Made by a program: the position numbers and the translations under genes. From assembly GCA_028571685.1 (NCBI GenBank), contig CM053143.1:136682829-136746828 (forward strand): a stretch of 64,000 nucleotides of DNA, written 5' to 3'. Below, in pieces: positions 53,950 to 64,000 of the stretch (position 1 is its first letter; each line of letters opens with the position of its first letter). The DNA is from Heterohyrax brucei. Taxonomy: Eukaryota; Chordata; Mammalia; Hyracoidea; Procaviidae. The notes beneath the pieces were generated by a model, which ran no database searches, was not told the origin of the DNA, and worked only from the letters and a program-made list of their open reading frames with translations.

Positions 53950-56350
53950 ACAGTCATACTTGTGTCTAACCAATACCACGCTAGCCCCATTTATATCTGA
54001 CATTTTACAAGGACAACAAAAATATGTCATGCAAACATACAAAGCAGACATAATCATCACAATTACAGTCCTCATTTCTGAAGCTGATCACGTGGCTATA
54101 ACTGGTATTGAGAATTACCTTCTTCCACCATGCGTTCATACTCCCTTTGCCCTCAGCAAGTACCTCAGCTGGTCATGGCTCTTTGCTTAGTGGAGTGACC
54201 CAAACTGTCATTCCTGAAGGGTCCAGGCCACTAGTGGTCATGTGGGAATTGGGTTGGTGTAGTTTTCCACTGACTTTAGTCTCAGGACATGGTAGTACTA
54301 AGAGGTGCCCTAGGGATCTCCTGCATTCCAGACATCCTCTTTACTTCATTATGTAGTGTCAGTCAGATTTCCTCTTAGTAATTGGGATCAATCACACCAG
54401 CCAGTATTATAACTTCTTTCTTTGCCTGTTGATTCAGAGGCCTAAGGATTCCAAAGTGGCTTTGGTGGCATTCTTAGCTACCAGTTCAACGGAATCGGTC
54501 ATGTGTCTCAAGGTGGGAGTACTCCTCCTTTGGAACCGAGACCTCTAGACCAGCAGAGCATAAGGTCACGGGGACAAGAAGCAAAAGTCTTGCAAGTGGG
54601 TCACTAGGAGGAACAGTGAATGGTGCCACACACATTTCCCCCCCTAGAGTTCTGTACCGATGAATCCTGGCTATGGGAGAAACAGCACCATATATTAGAC
54701 ACTGGTTTAGAGCATATACAACTTCCTGAAGAACACTGCCCCAACTCTGCAAAGTATTGCCACTTAGCTGACACTGTAGTGTCTTTTGGAGGCCATTCCA
54801 CCATTCTCTCAAGCCAGCTGTCTCAGGATGATGGGGAACATGGTAAGACCTGTGAATGCCATGAGTATGGGCCCACAGCCACACTTCATTTGCTGTGAAG
54901 TGAGCTCTTCGATCAAACACAATGCTGTGTGGGATGCCATGACAGTGGATAAGGCATTCTGTAAGTCCACGGATGGTAGTTTGGGCAGAAGCAGGGCATG
55001 CAAGGAAGGTAAATCCATATCCAGAGTAAATGACTATTTCAGTAAGGACAAAGAATTGCCCTTTCTATGTTGGAAGTGAGCAATCTAATCAACTTGCTGA
55101 AATTCTGCTGGCTGATCACCTCAAGTGATGGTTCTGTATTGAAGACTCAGTGCTGGTGTCTAATACTGGCTGATTGAGCATTTGGCAGTAGCTATAGCCA
55201 AGTCAGCCTTGGGAAGTGGAAGTCCATGTCGCTGCACTCATGCATAACCCCCATCCCTGACACTACGGCAACTTTGTTCATGAAGCCATTGAGCAATGAC
55301 AGGAGTACCTGGGGAAAGAGCTGGTTTCCACAGAATGCATCATTCTATCTACTTGATTGTTAAACTTACCTTCTGCTGAGGTCACCCTTTGGTAAGCATT
55401 CACATAAGACATAAGTATCTTCACTTCTTTGGTCCAGTCAGAGAGGTCTATTCACAAACATCTTCCCCATAAGTCCTTGTCTGCAATTTTCTAATCATGC
55501 TCCTTCCAAGTCCCTTACCATCCAACCAAGCCATTGGCCACAGCCACTGAATCAGCATTCAATCACACATCTGTCCATTTCGCCTTCCAGGTAAAGTGAA
55601 CAGCCAGGTGCACTGCTCAATGTTCCATCTATTGGGAGGATTTTCTTTCACCACTGTCCTTCGGGGAGGTCCCAGAAAAAGGCTATTATTGCTGCCATGG
55701 TCCATTTTTGAGCAGTGCCTGCATCACACAGAACTAGGTTTGAGTTTTCTCTTCTTCTGTCAACTGGTCATAAGAACACCCCATGAAGCCACAGGTGCAG
55801 ACTGGGAGATGGAAGGTAATGTGACAGGAGTGGGAATTTGGGCTACTTCCTCATGCAACTTACTTGTGCCCTCAAGTGCTGCACAGACCCAATCCATTTA
55901 ATGATGGAGTGCTGCTGTGCACATCAACTTTATGATTCTGTGGGTCGGACAATACCAAGTTCATAATGGGCAGCTAAGGCCACATGATGATGTAGTATCC
56001 CTTGGTCAAGTGTTCAGTCTCTACTAAGGCCCAGTAACAAGGCAAAAGCTGTTTCGCAAAAGGAGAAGAGTTAGCTACAGAGGATGACAGTGCTCTGTTC
56101 CAAAATCCTAAGGGTCTGTGCTGTGATTCACCAACAGGGGCCTGCAAAGATTCCAAACAGCATCTGTACCTGCCATGAAGACCTAATACACAAGGGAAAG
56201 ATTAATCCAAAGGACTAATGGGCCATAACTAGCACAATGTCCACCAGACTGAGCCCAGAACAACTAGATGGTGCTCAGTTACCTGTGGCCTGGATCACAA
56301 TAGAGGATCTCAGGCAGAGCAGGAAAAAAGTATAAAACCAAATTCAAACT
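53950..56350 (-). pseudogene. ERVL-type endogenous retrovirus pol remnant (RNase H/integrase/dUTPase)
   Basis: Minus-strand order from about 56160 down to 53960: degenerate RNase H-like sequence, an integrase zinc-binding region near 55270, the integrase catalytic core and C-terminal domain, then sequence matching the dUTPase-like segment that follows integrase in ERVL elements. The clearest part is a 144-codon open frame at 54486-54920: 'FDRRAHFTANEVWLWA' holds the core Asp region, and 'HPETAGLREWWNGL' is where the catalytic Glu of other integrases is expected. Several stops and frame changes elsewhere, and no gag or complete RT, show a dead element. It lies sense to the host gene in its intron. 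Confidence 0.75.
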
Positions 56351-56489
56351 CACACACAAAAAAGATCAGTCTTGCTGGTCTGAAAAACATTGGTGAAACC
56401 CCAGGAATATTGTTCCCAGGCACCTTTTTTCCTCAGTACTGAAGTCACTCCTGAAGTTCACCTTCATCCAAAGATTAAACAGGTCTTCT

Positions 56490-56641
56490 ATAAGGTGGTT
56501 AAGTGCTACAGCTGCTATTCAAAAGGTTGGTAGTGTGAATCCACTAGGTGCTCCTTGGAAACTCTATGGGGCAGTTCTTCCCTGTCCTATAGGGTTGTTA
56601 TGAGTTACAATCAACTCTGTAGCAATGGGTTTGGTTTAGTT
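56490..56641 (+). repeat. Afrotherian short SINE, left of an inverted pair
   Basis: 'ggtggttaagtgctacagct' to 'ctctgtagcaatgggtttgg'. Confidence 0.9.
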
Positions 56642-56677
56642 TCACTTGGTTTAGTGCAAACAAAATAAAATAAAAAA

Positions 56678-56835
56678 ACAAACCCACTGCTGTCAAGTTG
56701 ATCCTGACTCATACTGACCGTATAGGACAGAGTAGAATTGCCCCATGGAGTTTCCAAAGAGCACCTTGAGGATGTGAATTTCCAACCTTTTGATTAGTAG
56801 CCATAGCACTTACCCACTACGCCACTGGTTTCCTG
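56678..56835 (-). repeat. Afrotherian short SINE, right of an inverted pair
   Basis: 'aaacccactgctgtcaagtt' to head complement 'cactacgccactggtttcc'. Only about 36 bp from the plus-strand SINE. Confidence 0.9.
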
Positions 56836-57169
56836 GTTTAGTAGAGGGCCAAAAATAACACACATGAGGGATGTACTTTACATTTCAATCATGTATATAA
56901 GACTAATGGACATATAAGCCCAAAAGCAAAGACCAGAAGACAGAAAGCGACATGAAAACTGATCAGATGGCAACAAGGATACTTGGGTCGCAAAAGTCAA
57001 AGTGTAGTCATATCATGGGGTTGTCAACCAGTGTTGCAAAACAATGTGCATATTAACTATTTAATGAGAAACTAACTTGCTCTGTAAATTTCCACCTAAA
57101 TCACACACATACACACACACAAAGAATTTGCACCTTCTACGCAGAAAAACAGAGACTAAGTCCCCACCG

Positions 57170-57990
57170 GTATACTTGATACACAGCTACTGAACATCTC
57201 TCAGTAGTGGCCTGCATGTTGCTGTCATGCTGAAGAGGTTTCCACAGAACTTCCAGACTAAAATGTGCCAGGAGGAAAAGCCTGACAGTTACTTTTAACA
57301 CCAGCCAACGAAAACCCTATAGATCACAGTAGTTGAATGCACAGCTGTCATGGACCGAATTGTATCTCCCCCCAAAAACGTGTGTAGCAATTTGGCTGGA
57401 CCATGATTCCCAGAATTTTGTGGTTGCCCTTGATTTTGTGATTTTCTTATGCTGTAAATCCAAATCTCTGCTTGTGCTTAACAGGGCAAGACTGGATTAT
57501 GCTAAAGAGGATTAGGGTGAGACTGTACCACCCTTATTAAGGTCACCTCCCTGATTCCTTGTAAAGGGACTTTCCCTGGGATACAGCATGTACTACATTT
57601 TATCCTTTTATCTTACAACAGATAAAAGGAATAGGAACAAGCAGAGAGCTGGGAACCTCATAACGTGAAGAAAACAGTGCTGGGAGGAAAACACATCTAT
57701 TGGACCTGAAGTTCCTGTGCTAAGATACTCCCAGACCAAGGAAAGATTGCCATATCACAAGGACCTTCCTCCAGAGCCAACAGAGAGATAGAGAGCCTTC
57801 TGCTGGAGCTGATGCCCTGAATTCAGACTTGTAGCCTATGAGACTGAGATTCCTTTTTGTTGACGCCATCCATTTGTGGTGTTTCTATTACAGCAGCAGT
57901 AGGTAACCACGAAAACAACTGACCAGGAAGCATTTCATTTGGTTGCACACGGAGTCACCCTGAGTCAAAGGCTAGCTCCTGTGCTCACTC
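57170..57990 (+). repeat. RTE-tailed AfroSINE, split by a solo LTR
   Basis: Left part 'agtggcctgcatgttgctgt', 'agaggtttccacagaacttc', 'caacgaaaaccctatagatc'. Right part 'accaggaagcatttcatttg', 'gttgcacacggagtcaccct'. The right part is the RTE-derived 3' tail typical of the tRNA-Gly AfroSINE. The tRNA head is lost. Confidence 0.75.
57347..57919 (+). mobile_element. MaLR-like solo LTR inside an AfroSINE
   Basis: 'tcatggaccgaattgtatct' to 'gcagcagtaggtaaccacga'. The AfroSINE text resumes right after. Target duplication unclear. Confidence 0.85.
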
Positions 57991-58560
57991 ATAAGTACTT
58001 TTGAAAGCCTGACTCAGATCATATCAGTCTCACACTGAAATCTTCCTGAAGCTTCCTGTTTTACAAAAAATACCAGTTAGATGCCTTCTTATGGCCTACA
58101 AGGGCCTGCATGATCTGGTTGCTGCCTCTCTTCTCTGATCTCATCTTCCTGCTCTCCTCACCTTGATCAGCATGGTTGCAGCCATAGAGGAGATTCCTCT
58201 GGCCCAACTTTTTAGACATCAGAGTCATTGCACTTCCTAGGCCTGCCTGGAAACTTTTAGCATGACTCCTCCTCCTTATTCAAGTCTCTATCCAAACATC
58301 AAACACTCAAAGAGCTCTTCACTGACCATCCAACATAAATCAGCTTTTCTAATTACCATCTTCTACAAGACTTATTTTATCTTCTTTGTAGCTCTTATAA
58401 TACCTGAATTAATTCATTAATATTTTTGTTTATATGTTTCTTGTTTGTTTCTTCCCGTAAGAATGTAAGTTGTTTGAGGGAAATACTTCTATGCCAAAAT
58501 CTAAAATAGGTTTTGGTAGATAATAGGTGCCAAACAAATATGTATTGATTGACCACTTCA
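57991..58560 (+). mobile_element. L2 LINE 3' end
   Basis: 'ggcctacaagggcctgcatg', 'caaagagctcttcactgacc', 'taagaatgtaagttgtttga' and 'gccaaacaaatatgtattga' are the L2 3' UTR in order. Confidence 0.82.
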
Positions 58561-58649
58561 CACTTCTTACTTTGAAAATCATGTCTTCCAAATTATCTCT
58601 CCATTATATGACTTTATTTGTGAGATATGAAGGATGACATTTAGCTGCT

Positions 58650-59146
58650 ATCCGTAGTCATCTAGCACTGCTATAACAGAAACACCACAAGTGGATGACT
58701 TTAACAAAGAGAAATTTATTTTCTCACAGAAAAGTAAGCCAAACATTGAAATTCAACACATCACCTCCAGGGGAAATCTTTCTCTGTTGGTTCCAGAGGA
58801 CAGTTCTTGTCACCCATCTTCCCCAGACTAGTGGCCTCGGAAGGCCAGTGACCCTGGGTCTAAAGGATGCATCTTCTCCAGGCATTGCTTCTTTCCTAGT
58901 GGTATGAAGTTCCCCACTGTCTGTTTGCTTCCTTTTCCTTTACATCCCAAGAGATTGCCTCAAGGCACAATATAATCTTACAGATTGAGTCCTGTCTAAC
59001 TAACCCAACCACTGCCCATCCTTTCTCAGTAACACCATAGAGGCAGGATTTACAACATACAGGAACATCACATAATATCCAGAATCATGGCTCAGCCAAA
59101 TGGCTACACACCATTTTTGGTGGTGGACAAAATTCAACTCATGACA
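58650..59146 (-). mobile_element. MaLR-like solo LTR
   Basis: 'tagtcatctagcactgctat' to 'aaaattcaactcatgaca'. Full-length layout of about 497 bp. Opposite in orientation to the LTR at 57347. Confidence 0.87.
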
Positions 59147-59740
59147 CTTTCATTCAAAAGAATGGTGAAGGATTAACAGCACTCAGTGGCCATGAGAGTG
59201 TTCTGTACTGCACTGGCACAGATTTGTTTCGGGTTCTAAGAGTATGACTATCTATACTCATATCACTTTTTTCTTAAAACTTTCAATTTTCCAGAAATTA
59301 AGAAAGGATGCCTACATTTCCTGTTTTACATGCCAAATAAATTAATAAATTGATTTGGGAGGGAGGGAGGGGGAAGGTCACAAGGCCAGACACTTTAGTA
59401 AGCCCAAGACACTCTCTTAAGCATCTTGATTACCAGCCTGATTTTCTTTCCTAATTTCTCCTCAAAATCTTTATTTGCATATCAGATCCTCAGGTTTCCA
59501 CCATTACTCAGAATCCTTTAGCATTTCACAGATGGAAGATGATGTTGGTCTCATCTCCTGTGACAATATGATCATTGGATGTGTACTGGAGTCCAGCTGG
59601 CATAGGACACCAAGTTGGTACCACAATTAACAAGAGGGAGTGTCAAGGAAGAAGCAGATGGAGGGAATCATCAAATGTACTGGATTCTGTGCTGTGTGCC
59701 TTACCTACATTGCTCATCACAGAAGACCTTGAGAGAAAAC
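59147..59740. other. Unrecognised intron sequence
   Basis: A short GGGA run at about 59357-59373; otherwise nothing identifiable. Confidence 0.5.
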
Positions 59741-60330
59741 TTTATCACCACTCTCCCCTTGCTCACCTTGCTCCAGCTAACTGTACTCTCATTCCAGCTT
59801 TACGACTTTGTCACATGTTCTTTGTTTACTGGAATGTTTTTCTACATGTCTGATTCTTCATCATTCAGGTTCCAGCTTAAATGTCCCTTTTTTTAGAGAT
59901 GCTTCACCAACTATGATGTGCAAGTAGCTTATTCCATACCACCACCCACAATCACACTTGTTTCCTATTTTACGTTCTTCATTGTTTTTATGAGTGTCAT
60001 TGAGTTGATTTTAACACACAGGGATTCCATGTAACAGAGTAGAATTTCCCCGTAGGGTTTTCTGGGTATAATCATTATGGGAGCAGCTTGCCAGTTCTTT
60101 CTCCTGCTTAGCTGCTGCATGGGTTTGAATTGACAATCTTTGGGTTAGCAACTGGATGTTTAATCATTGTACCACCAGGGTTCCTAAGATTTTTCATTGC
60201 ACTTTATTTTATCTCAAGCTATCTCCTCTGATGGCGTATTTACTGTTTATGTCCCTTTACCAACACAGACCTCCATGGAAACAGTGCCCAGCACAGAGCA
60301 GACCTTTGAAGTCTGTTGAATGACTGAAGC
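59741..60330 (+). mobile_element. L2 LINE 3' end, split by a SINE
   Basis: 'ccccttgctcaccttgctcc', 'gttccagcttaaatgtccct' and, after the SINE, 'cagtgcccagcacagagcag' and 'gaagtctgttgaatgactga'. Confidence 0.8.
59984..60185 (-). repeat. Afrotherian long SINE in L2
   Basis: 'tgagtgtcattgagttgatt' to head complement 'ttgtaccaccagggttcc'. Confidence 0.88.
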
Positions 60331-60545
60331 TTGGGAAGGTTATCCCTGTTCCAGCATCATAAATACAGCAGTAGCGGTGAGGCTGATTTGAATCTAGCTC
60401 TTACTAACTCCAAAGCCCATGGTCTTTGTCTTCTACCCCGCCCCTTCTCTGTTATCATCCAGCTAGGTCTTCCTTCCAGCTATAGACCACTCTTTCTTCG
60501 CCAGAGATTTTGGGTAATGCCCTGTAGGAGGAAAGGAACGTGCTA

Positions 60546-60725
<180 letters not shown>

Positions 60726-61127
60726 CTAAGAGAGAAAAAGAAAATACCTGTGAGTATTAAACAATGGATACTGCCTAGGTCAATGTTACAAAGTACGGGC
60801 TAACCGGTGGACTAGATTTCTTAGGAAACCAATAGAAAGCATGAGAATCTTGCAGTAACTTACTATCAAAACGGAAGGATTAATTCTGTCTTTCTCAAAC
60901 TAGGTTTATATGGATTCCAACTCAGCTCTTCAGAAATTTAACTGCAAAATGACTACAGAGGAAGAAACAGGCAATGTATTGGCTTAGTCATAAATGGCAA
61001 TGTTGATTTTTGTAGTGATAGACTCAGTCAGGAGGGAAAAATCTGAGCACTGAGACAAGGAAGCAAGGAGCAGTTCTTGCGTAGGATAGATAAATATACA
61101 TACAGTCATGTACATGCATAAATACAG
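60726..61127. other. Unrecognised intron sequence
   Basis: No repeat or additional exon recognised. Confidence 0.45.
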
Positions 61128-61190
61128 TCATGCACACACATGTGCACATGCACACACACACACATACACACATATACACCACACCAGAAA
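61128..61190. repeat. (CA)n-rich microsatellite
   Basis: Interrupted CA/CATG repeats ('gcacacacacacacatacac'). Confidence 0.88.
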
Positions 61191-61430
61191 CTACAAAGCT
61201 TCTAGAGGAAAGTAATAGGAGAATACCATTACAACCTGGGATAGACCGTAGGCAAAGATTTTTTAGTCAGGACATCAAAAGCATTAACAACGAGAGAAAA
61301 TAAACTGACAAACTAAGCATCAAATTGAAATACTATTCTTTAATCCAAAACCACCACTGAGAAAATTAAGCCACATACTGGGAAAAAAACATTTGTAAAT
61401 ACATAGCCCTGGCAGAGGACAGGTGAAAAG
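61191..61430 (+). mobile_element. Ancient L1M ORF2 fragment
   Basis: 'aaactacaaagcttctagag', 'taggcaaagattttttagtc' and 'ataaactgacaaactaagca' follow the order of the ORF2 C-terminal region in old L1s. No frame survives. Confidence 0.68.
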
Positions 61431-61449
61431 ATAACTTTACCCCCAAATT

Positions 61450-61698
61450 TTGGTCTCTGTTCTTGGGTCCTGAGTGATAACTTCTAAAATCTTGGAAATT
61501 CCTTAGTGACTGAAGTCTTTAAGGGCTACAGATCAAACCTCACAAGTTATGCTAATGAAGTGACTTAGAAAGACCCACCTGGTGATATCAGCTGACCTCA
61601 AGGGAGGGGACATGATCCTATCAATCATGATGATGTCATGAGGCCCCAATAAAGGTCTGGAGACTGAAGCTCTATGGGATTCCTAGTTGGTAACACAA
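61450..61698 (+). mobile_element. LTR-like sequence, family unknown
   Basis: 'gaggccccaataaaggtctg' followed by 'ggagactgaagctctatggg' and 'tagttggtaacacaatatc' resembles the R/U5 part of an ERV LTR, with AATAAA. No target duplication found. Confidence 0.45.
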
Positions 61699-62783
61699 TA
61701 TCGGACCATTAAGTCTGCAAGCTTAACTGTTATAAGTGCTACATACCTCACTGGTGAATATCAGTATTGTCATCTTCAAAGTACTCCCCTTGGGAAGCTA
61801 TGCACCTATGCCAGTGTCTAGTCCACCCTTCAAAGCAAATTTGGAACTTGTCATGGATTGAACTGTGTCCCCTCAGAAACATGTATAGAAATTTGGCTGG
61901 ACTAGGATTCCCTGTATACTATGATTGTGCTCCATTTTGTAATTTTCCTATGCTGTATGTTACAGAATTGGGGTGGGACTGTAAATCCCCATAAGATCAC
62001 TGCCTTACTCTACTGTAAAGGGAGTTTTCCTGGAGTATAGCTTGTACCACCCTTTATTTTTTTATAGTACAAGAGATAAAAGGAAAGGGAAACAAGTAGA
62101 GAACTGGGAACCTTACACTATCAAGAAAGCAGCACCAGGAGCAGAACATCCTTTAGACCTGAGGTTCCTCGGCCAAGATGCTCCCTGAATAAAGCCTGAT
62201 GCAACACTGAACATTCCTCCAGAGCCAGCAAGGGAGAAGGACTTTCCCTGGAGCAAACATCCTGAATTTGGACTTGTAGCCTGCCGGACTGTGTAAGAAT
62301 AAACTTTTCTTTGTTAAAGGTATCCATTCTGTGGTAATTCTGTTAGAGCAGTACTAGATGACTAAAACAGAACTCTTTTTGAAATGGCCATTGTGCCTGG
62401 GTAACACAGTGGCAAGTTTGTGAACTTAACTGTGTAGTTGTCTTTGAGGGAGTTTTTAGCCAGCAAAGAAATAACTATATTCAAACACCTTCCCTACTCA
62501 CCTGATCTGGTCCCCCGATGACTTTTTTCTTTACCCAAAGATAAAGGAAATATTGAAAGGAAGACAGTTTGATGACATTCAGGACATCAAGGATAATATG
62601 ACAACAGTTCTGATGGCCATTTCAGAAAGAGTTCCAAAATTGTTTCAGAGGGTGGACCAGGTGTAGGCATTGATGCATATCTTCCCAAGGGGCATACATA
62701 GAAGGTCTGTAGTGATACTCAGCAACAACACATGTAGCACTTTCTCTACGATGAGTTTGCGAACTAAATAGGCAGTCCTCATA
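61699..62783 (+). mobile_element. Mariner-derived foldback element (copy 3), split by a solo LTR
   Basis: Left arm 61699-61848 ('agtgctacatacctcactgg', 'agtactccccttgggaagct'). Core and right arm 62375-62783 ('tcttcccaaggggcatacat', 'tttgcgaactaaataggcag'). Core text 'cctactcacctgatctggtc' is the transposase third-Asp block. Same orientation as copy 1. Confidence 0.78.
61849..62369 (+). mobile_element. MaLR-like solo LTR with perfect target duplication
   Basis: Exactly 521 bp from TGTCATGGATTGAACTG to AGATGACTAAAACA. GAACT flanks it on both sides (61844-61848 and 62370-62374). The empty site in mariner copy 1 (near 5960) has a single GAACT. Internal AATAAA at about 62297 ('aagaataaacttttctttg'). 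This copy fixes the ends of the family. Confidence 0.93.
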
Positions 62784-62794
62784 CACAAAGCCAC

Positions 62795-62840
62795 CAGAGG
62801 TCGGAGCTGACTTAATAGCAGCTAACAAAAGCCAGCAACA
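62795..62840 (+). repeat. SINE/RTE tail fragment
   Basis: 'aggtcggagctgacttaata' and 'gcagctaacaaaa' are an RTE-type SINE 3' end. Confidence 0.65.
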
Positions 62841-62849
62841 AGGTTGGCA

Positions 62850-63423
62850 AGAGTACAGTGAAAAAGGCAGCCCAAATAATGCAAGTGAATATGTAAGTCC
62901 AAATTACTTTGGGAGGAACATATTTTGAAATTTTACATGAGTCACTTCAAAAATATCCTTGATGCAATAATTTTACTGCTTGAATTTTTAGTCTCAGAAA
63001 ATAATCAGAGATTGAAAATGACGGGAGGGAGAAACATATTGGTAGAGTGGCCTCATATATTGGGAAAGCAAGCAAGACAAAAACTATGTGAGATATCCAA
63101 AGTCCCAGTGGATACTCAAAGGTATCTGTTAATTATAAAATATGAGGGTTAAAAGTTAACAATATTAAAAATCCAAATAGGTTGGTTACACTGGGTAGGG
63201 GTTGTTGTAGACATCGGTAAGTAGACAGAATCACAGATATGGGTTAAGTGAACTATGAGACCAATCTCTTTTTAAGTTTTGTAGGCTCTCAGAAAGTTAC
63301 TACAAAAGTGGACACAGTAAGACAGACACAGAGGTGAAAAGATTTGCTTCAGGTCATCCATCCAAAGTCCCTGGCAGCTCTGTACATGTCTTCTCCTCTC
63401 AACGATCTCCTATCCTGCCCTCT
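62850..63423. other. Unrecognised sequence
   Basis: Possible very old L1 words near 62960-63010; nothing else identifiable. Confidence 0.4.
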
Positions 63424-63505
63424 GGAAACACTATAGGGCTGCTGTACTCTGTCTTATAGGGTTGCTATGAGTTGGCACTGACTCCATGGCAACGGGTTTT
63501 AAGTT
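63424..63505 (+). repeat. Afrotherian short SINE, 3' half
   Basis: 'gaaacactatagggctgctg' to 'catggcaacgggttttaag'. The tRNA-like head is absent. Confidence 0.85.
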
Positions 63506-63659
63506 TGGGAATGGTTTAGTATACAGCAACAGATAATCAGATCACAATTTTAAGGATGGATTCTGTGTATTGGTTCTAGGTTTTCTGGATTTTGTTTCCT
63601 GAGTTGATTAGATTTAAAGGTATTAACAATCCTGTTGCCAGTGGTAAAAAGATACTCGG

Positions 63660-64000
63660 AGTCCACGACATAACCAAAGACTAGACAAGTTGTGGGGTGA
63701 CATCAAACACCATAAAACTGTAGCATCATTAAAAAGACAGGAAAGAAGCAGGAACAAAGTAGCAGGCCTCATTATTCCTGACCTTAAAACTTACTATGCT
63801 GCCACAGTAGTCAATCAATACAGAAAAGATGTTAGACAAAATCCAATACCCATTTCCGATTAAAAAAAAAAAAAACTCTCAGCAAAGTAGGAATAGAAGA
63901 GAAATTCCTTGGCCTAATAGAGGGGAGCTGTACAAACACAATAGCCAACATCATTTTCAACTGAGAAAAACTGAACACATTCTCTCTGAGAATGGCAACG
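63660..64000 (+). mobile_element. L1 ORF2 fragments in scrambled order, running off the window
   Basis: 63750-63810 ('ggcctcattattcctgacct', 'tactatgctgccacagtagt') is post-RT ORF2 sequence. From about 63815 the text is earlier RT palm sequence ('cagaaaagatgttagacaaa', 'tctcagcaaagtaggaatag'). Later sequence precedes earlier sequence, so two pieces or a rearrangement are present. An A-run at 63861-63874 interrupts the second piece. Confidence 0.68.

Larger units (their letters stand above)
56360..57110 (+). mobile_element. Older L1-type 3' UTR, split by two SINEs
   Basis: 'ctgaagttcaccttcatcca' lies before the SINEs. After them come 'aaagcaaagaccagaagaca', 'catggggttgtcaaccagtg' and 'tttaatgagaaactaacttg'. 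It shares blocks in reverse with 48590-48850. Confidence 0.6.

Noticed and set aside
57347-59146. LTRs at 57347 and 58650 as one provirus
   Set aside because: Opposite orientations, and the intervening sequence is AfroSINE tail and L2.
61128-61190. CA repeat as a functional Z-DNA element
   Set aside because: Short, interrupted microsatellite with no associated feature.

Overview
The window is mammalian nuclear DNA from Afrotheria, most likely an elephant or a close relative. It shows the Afrotherian short SINE (head like 'ggaaaccctagtggcatagtgg'), a tRNA-Gly-derived SINE, BovB-like RTE LINEs, a lineage-type MaLR-like solo LTR, and L1 elements with a roughly 1-kb 3' UTR. Older pan-mammalian repeats (MIR, L2, MLT1, MER5A, L1M) are also present. 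There is no bacterial or phage architecture. Most of the 64 kb is interspersed repeats, many nested inside one another. Repeat names come from recognising the sequence, not from a database search.

The one host gene I can support is on the minus strand at 49.4-60.7 kb. Three coding exons (60594-60725, 51426-51601, 49557-49671) have GT-AG splice sites and matching phases, and they end at a stop codon with AATAAA signals about 100 nt downstream. Joined, they encode a C-terminus built of a repeated 'SPRI..LA' motif. This marks the THEG family of spermatid and sperm-microtubule proteins, probably THEGL (SPMAP2L) rather than THEG. The 8.99-kb intron between the first two holds an ERVL-type pol remnant, L1, RTE, L2, SINEs and solo LTRs.

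Layout. 0-9 kb: MLT1 opened by L1 and SINE insertions, an L1 3' end, a mariner-derived foldback element, SINEs and MER5A. 9-10.9 kb: unrecognised sequence. 10.9-13.6 kb: head-to-head RTEs and a four-level nest (RTE, inverted RTE, LTR, SINE). 13.6-18.2 kb: solo LTRs and SINEs. 18.2-20.4 kb: the longest low-repeat stretch. 20.9-23.3 kb: the longest RTE copy. 24.6-27.6 kb: an LTR split by an L1, then a second LTR. 28-29 kb: a SINE-in-SINE and mariner copy 2. 30.6-40.75 kb: three L1s joined tail to head, the first with a scrambled 5' half. 41-44 kb: MLT1 and a solo LTR. 44.1-48.15 kb: the most complete L1 ORF2 and 3' UTR. 49.4-60.7 kb: gene end. 61-64 kb: L1 fragments and mariner copy 3 holding a solo LTR with perfect 5-bp target duplications.

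No new enzymatic or defence system is visible. The observations most worth a second look are the mariner-derived elements with arms of about 170 bp, two independent SINE insertions at the same internal SINE site, the four-level RTE nest, the scrambled L1, an unexplained inverted pair of about 100 bp, and the gene exons.
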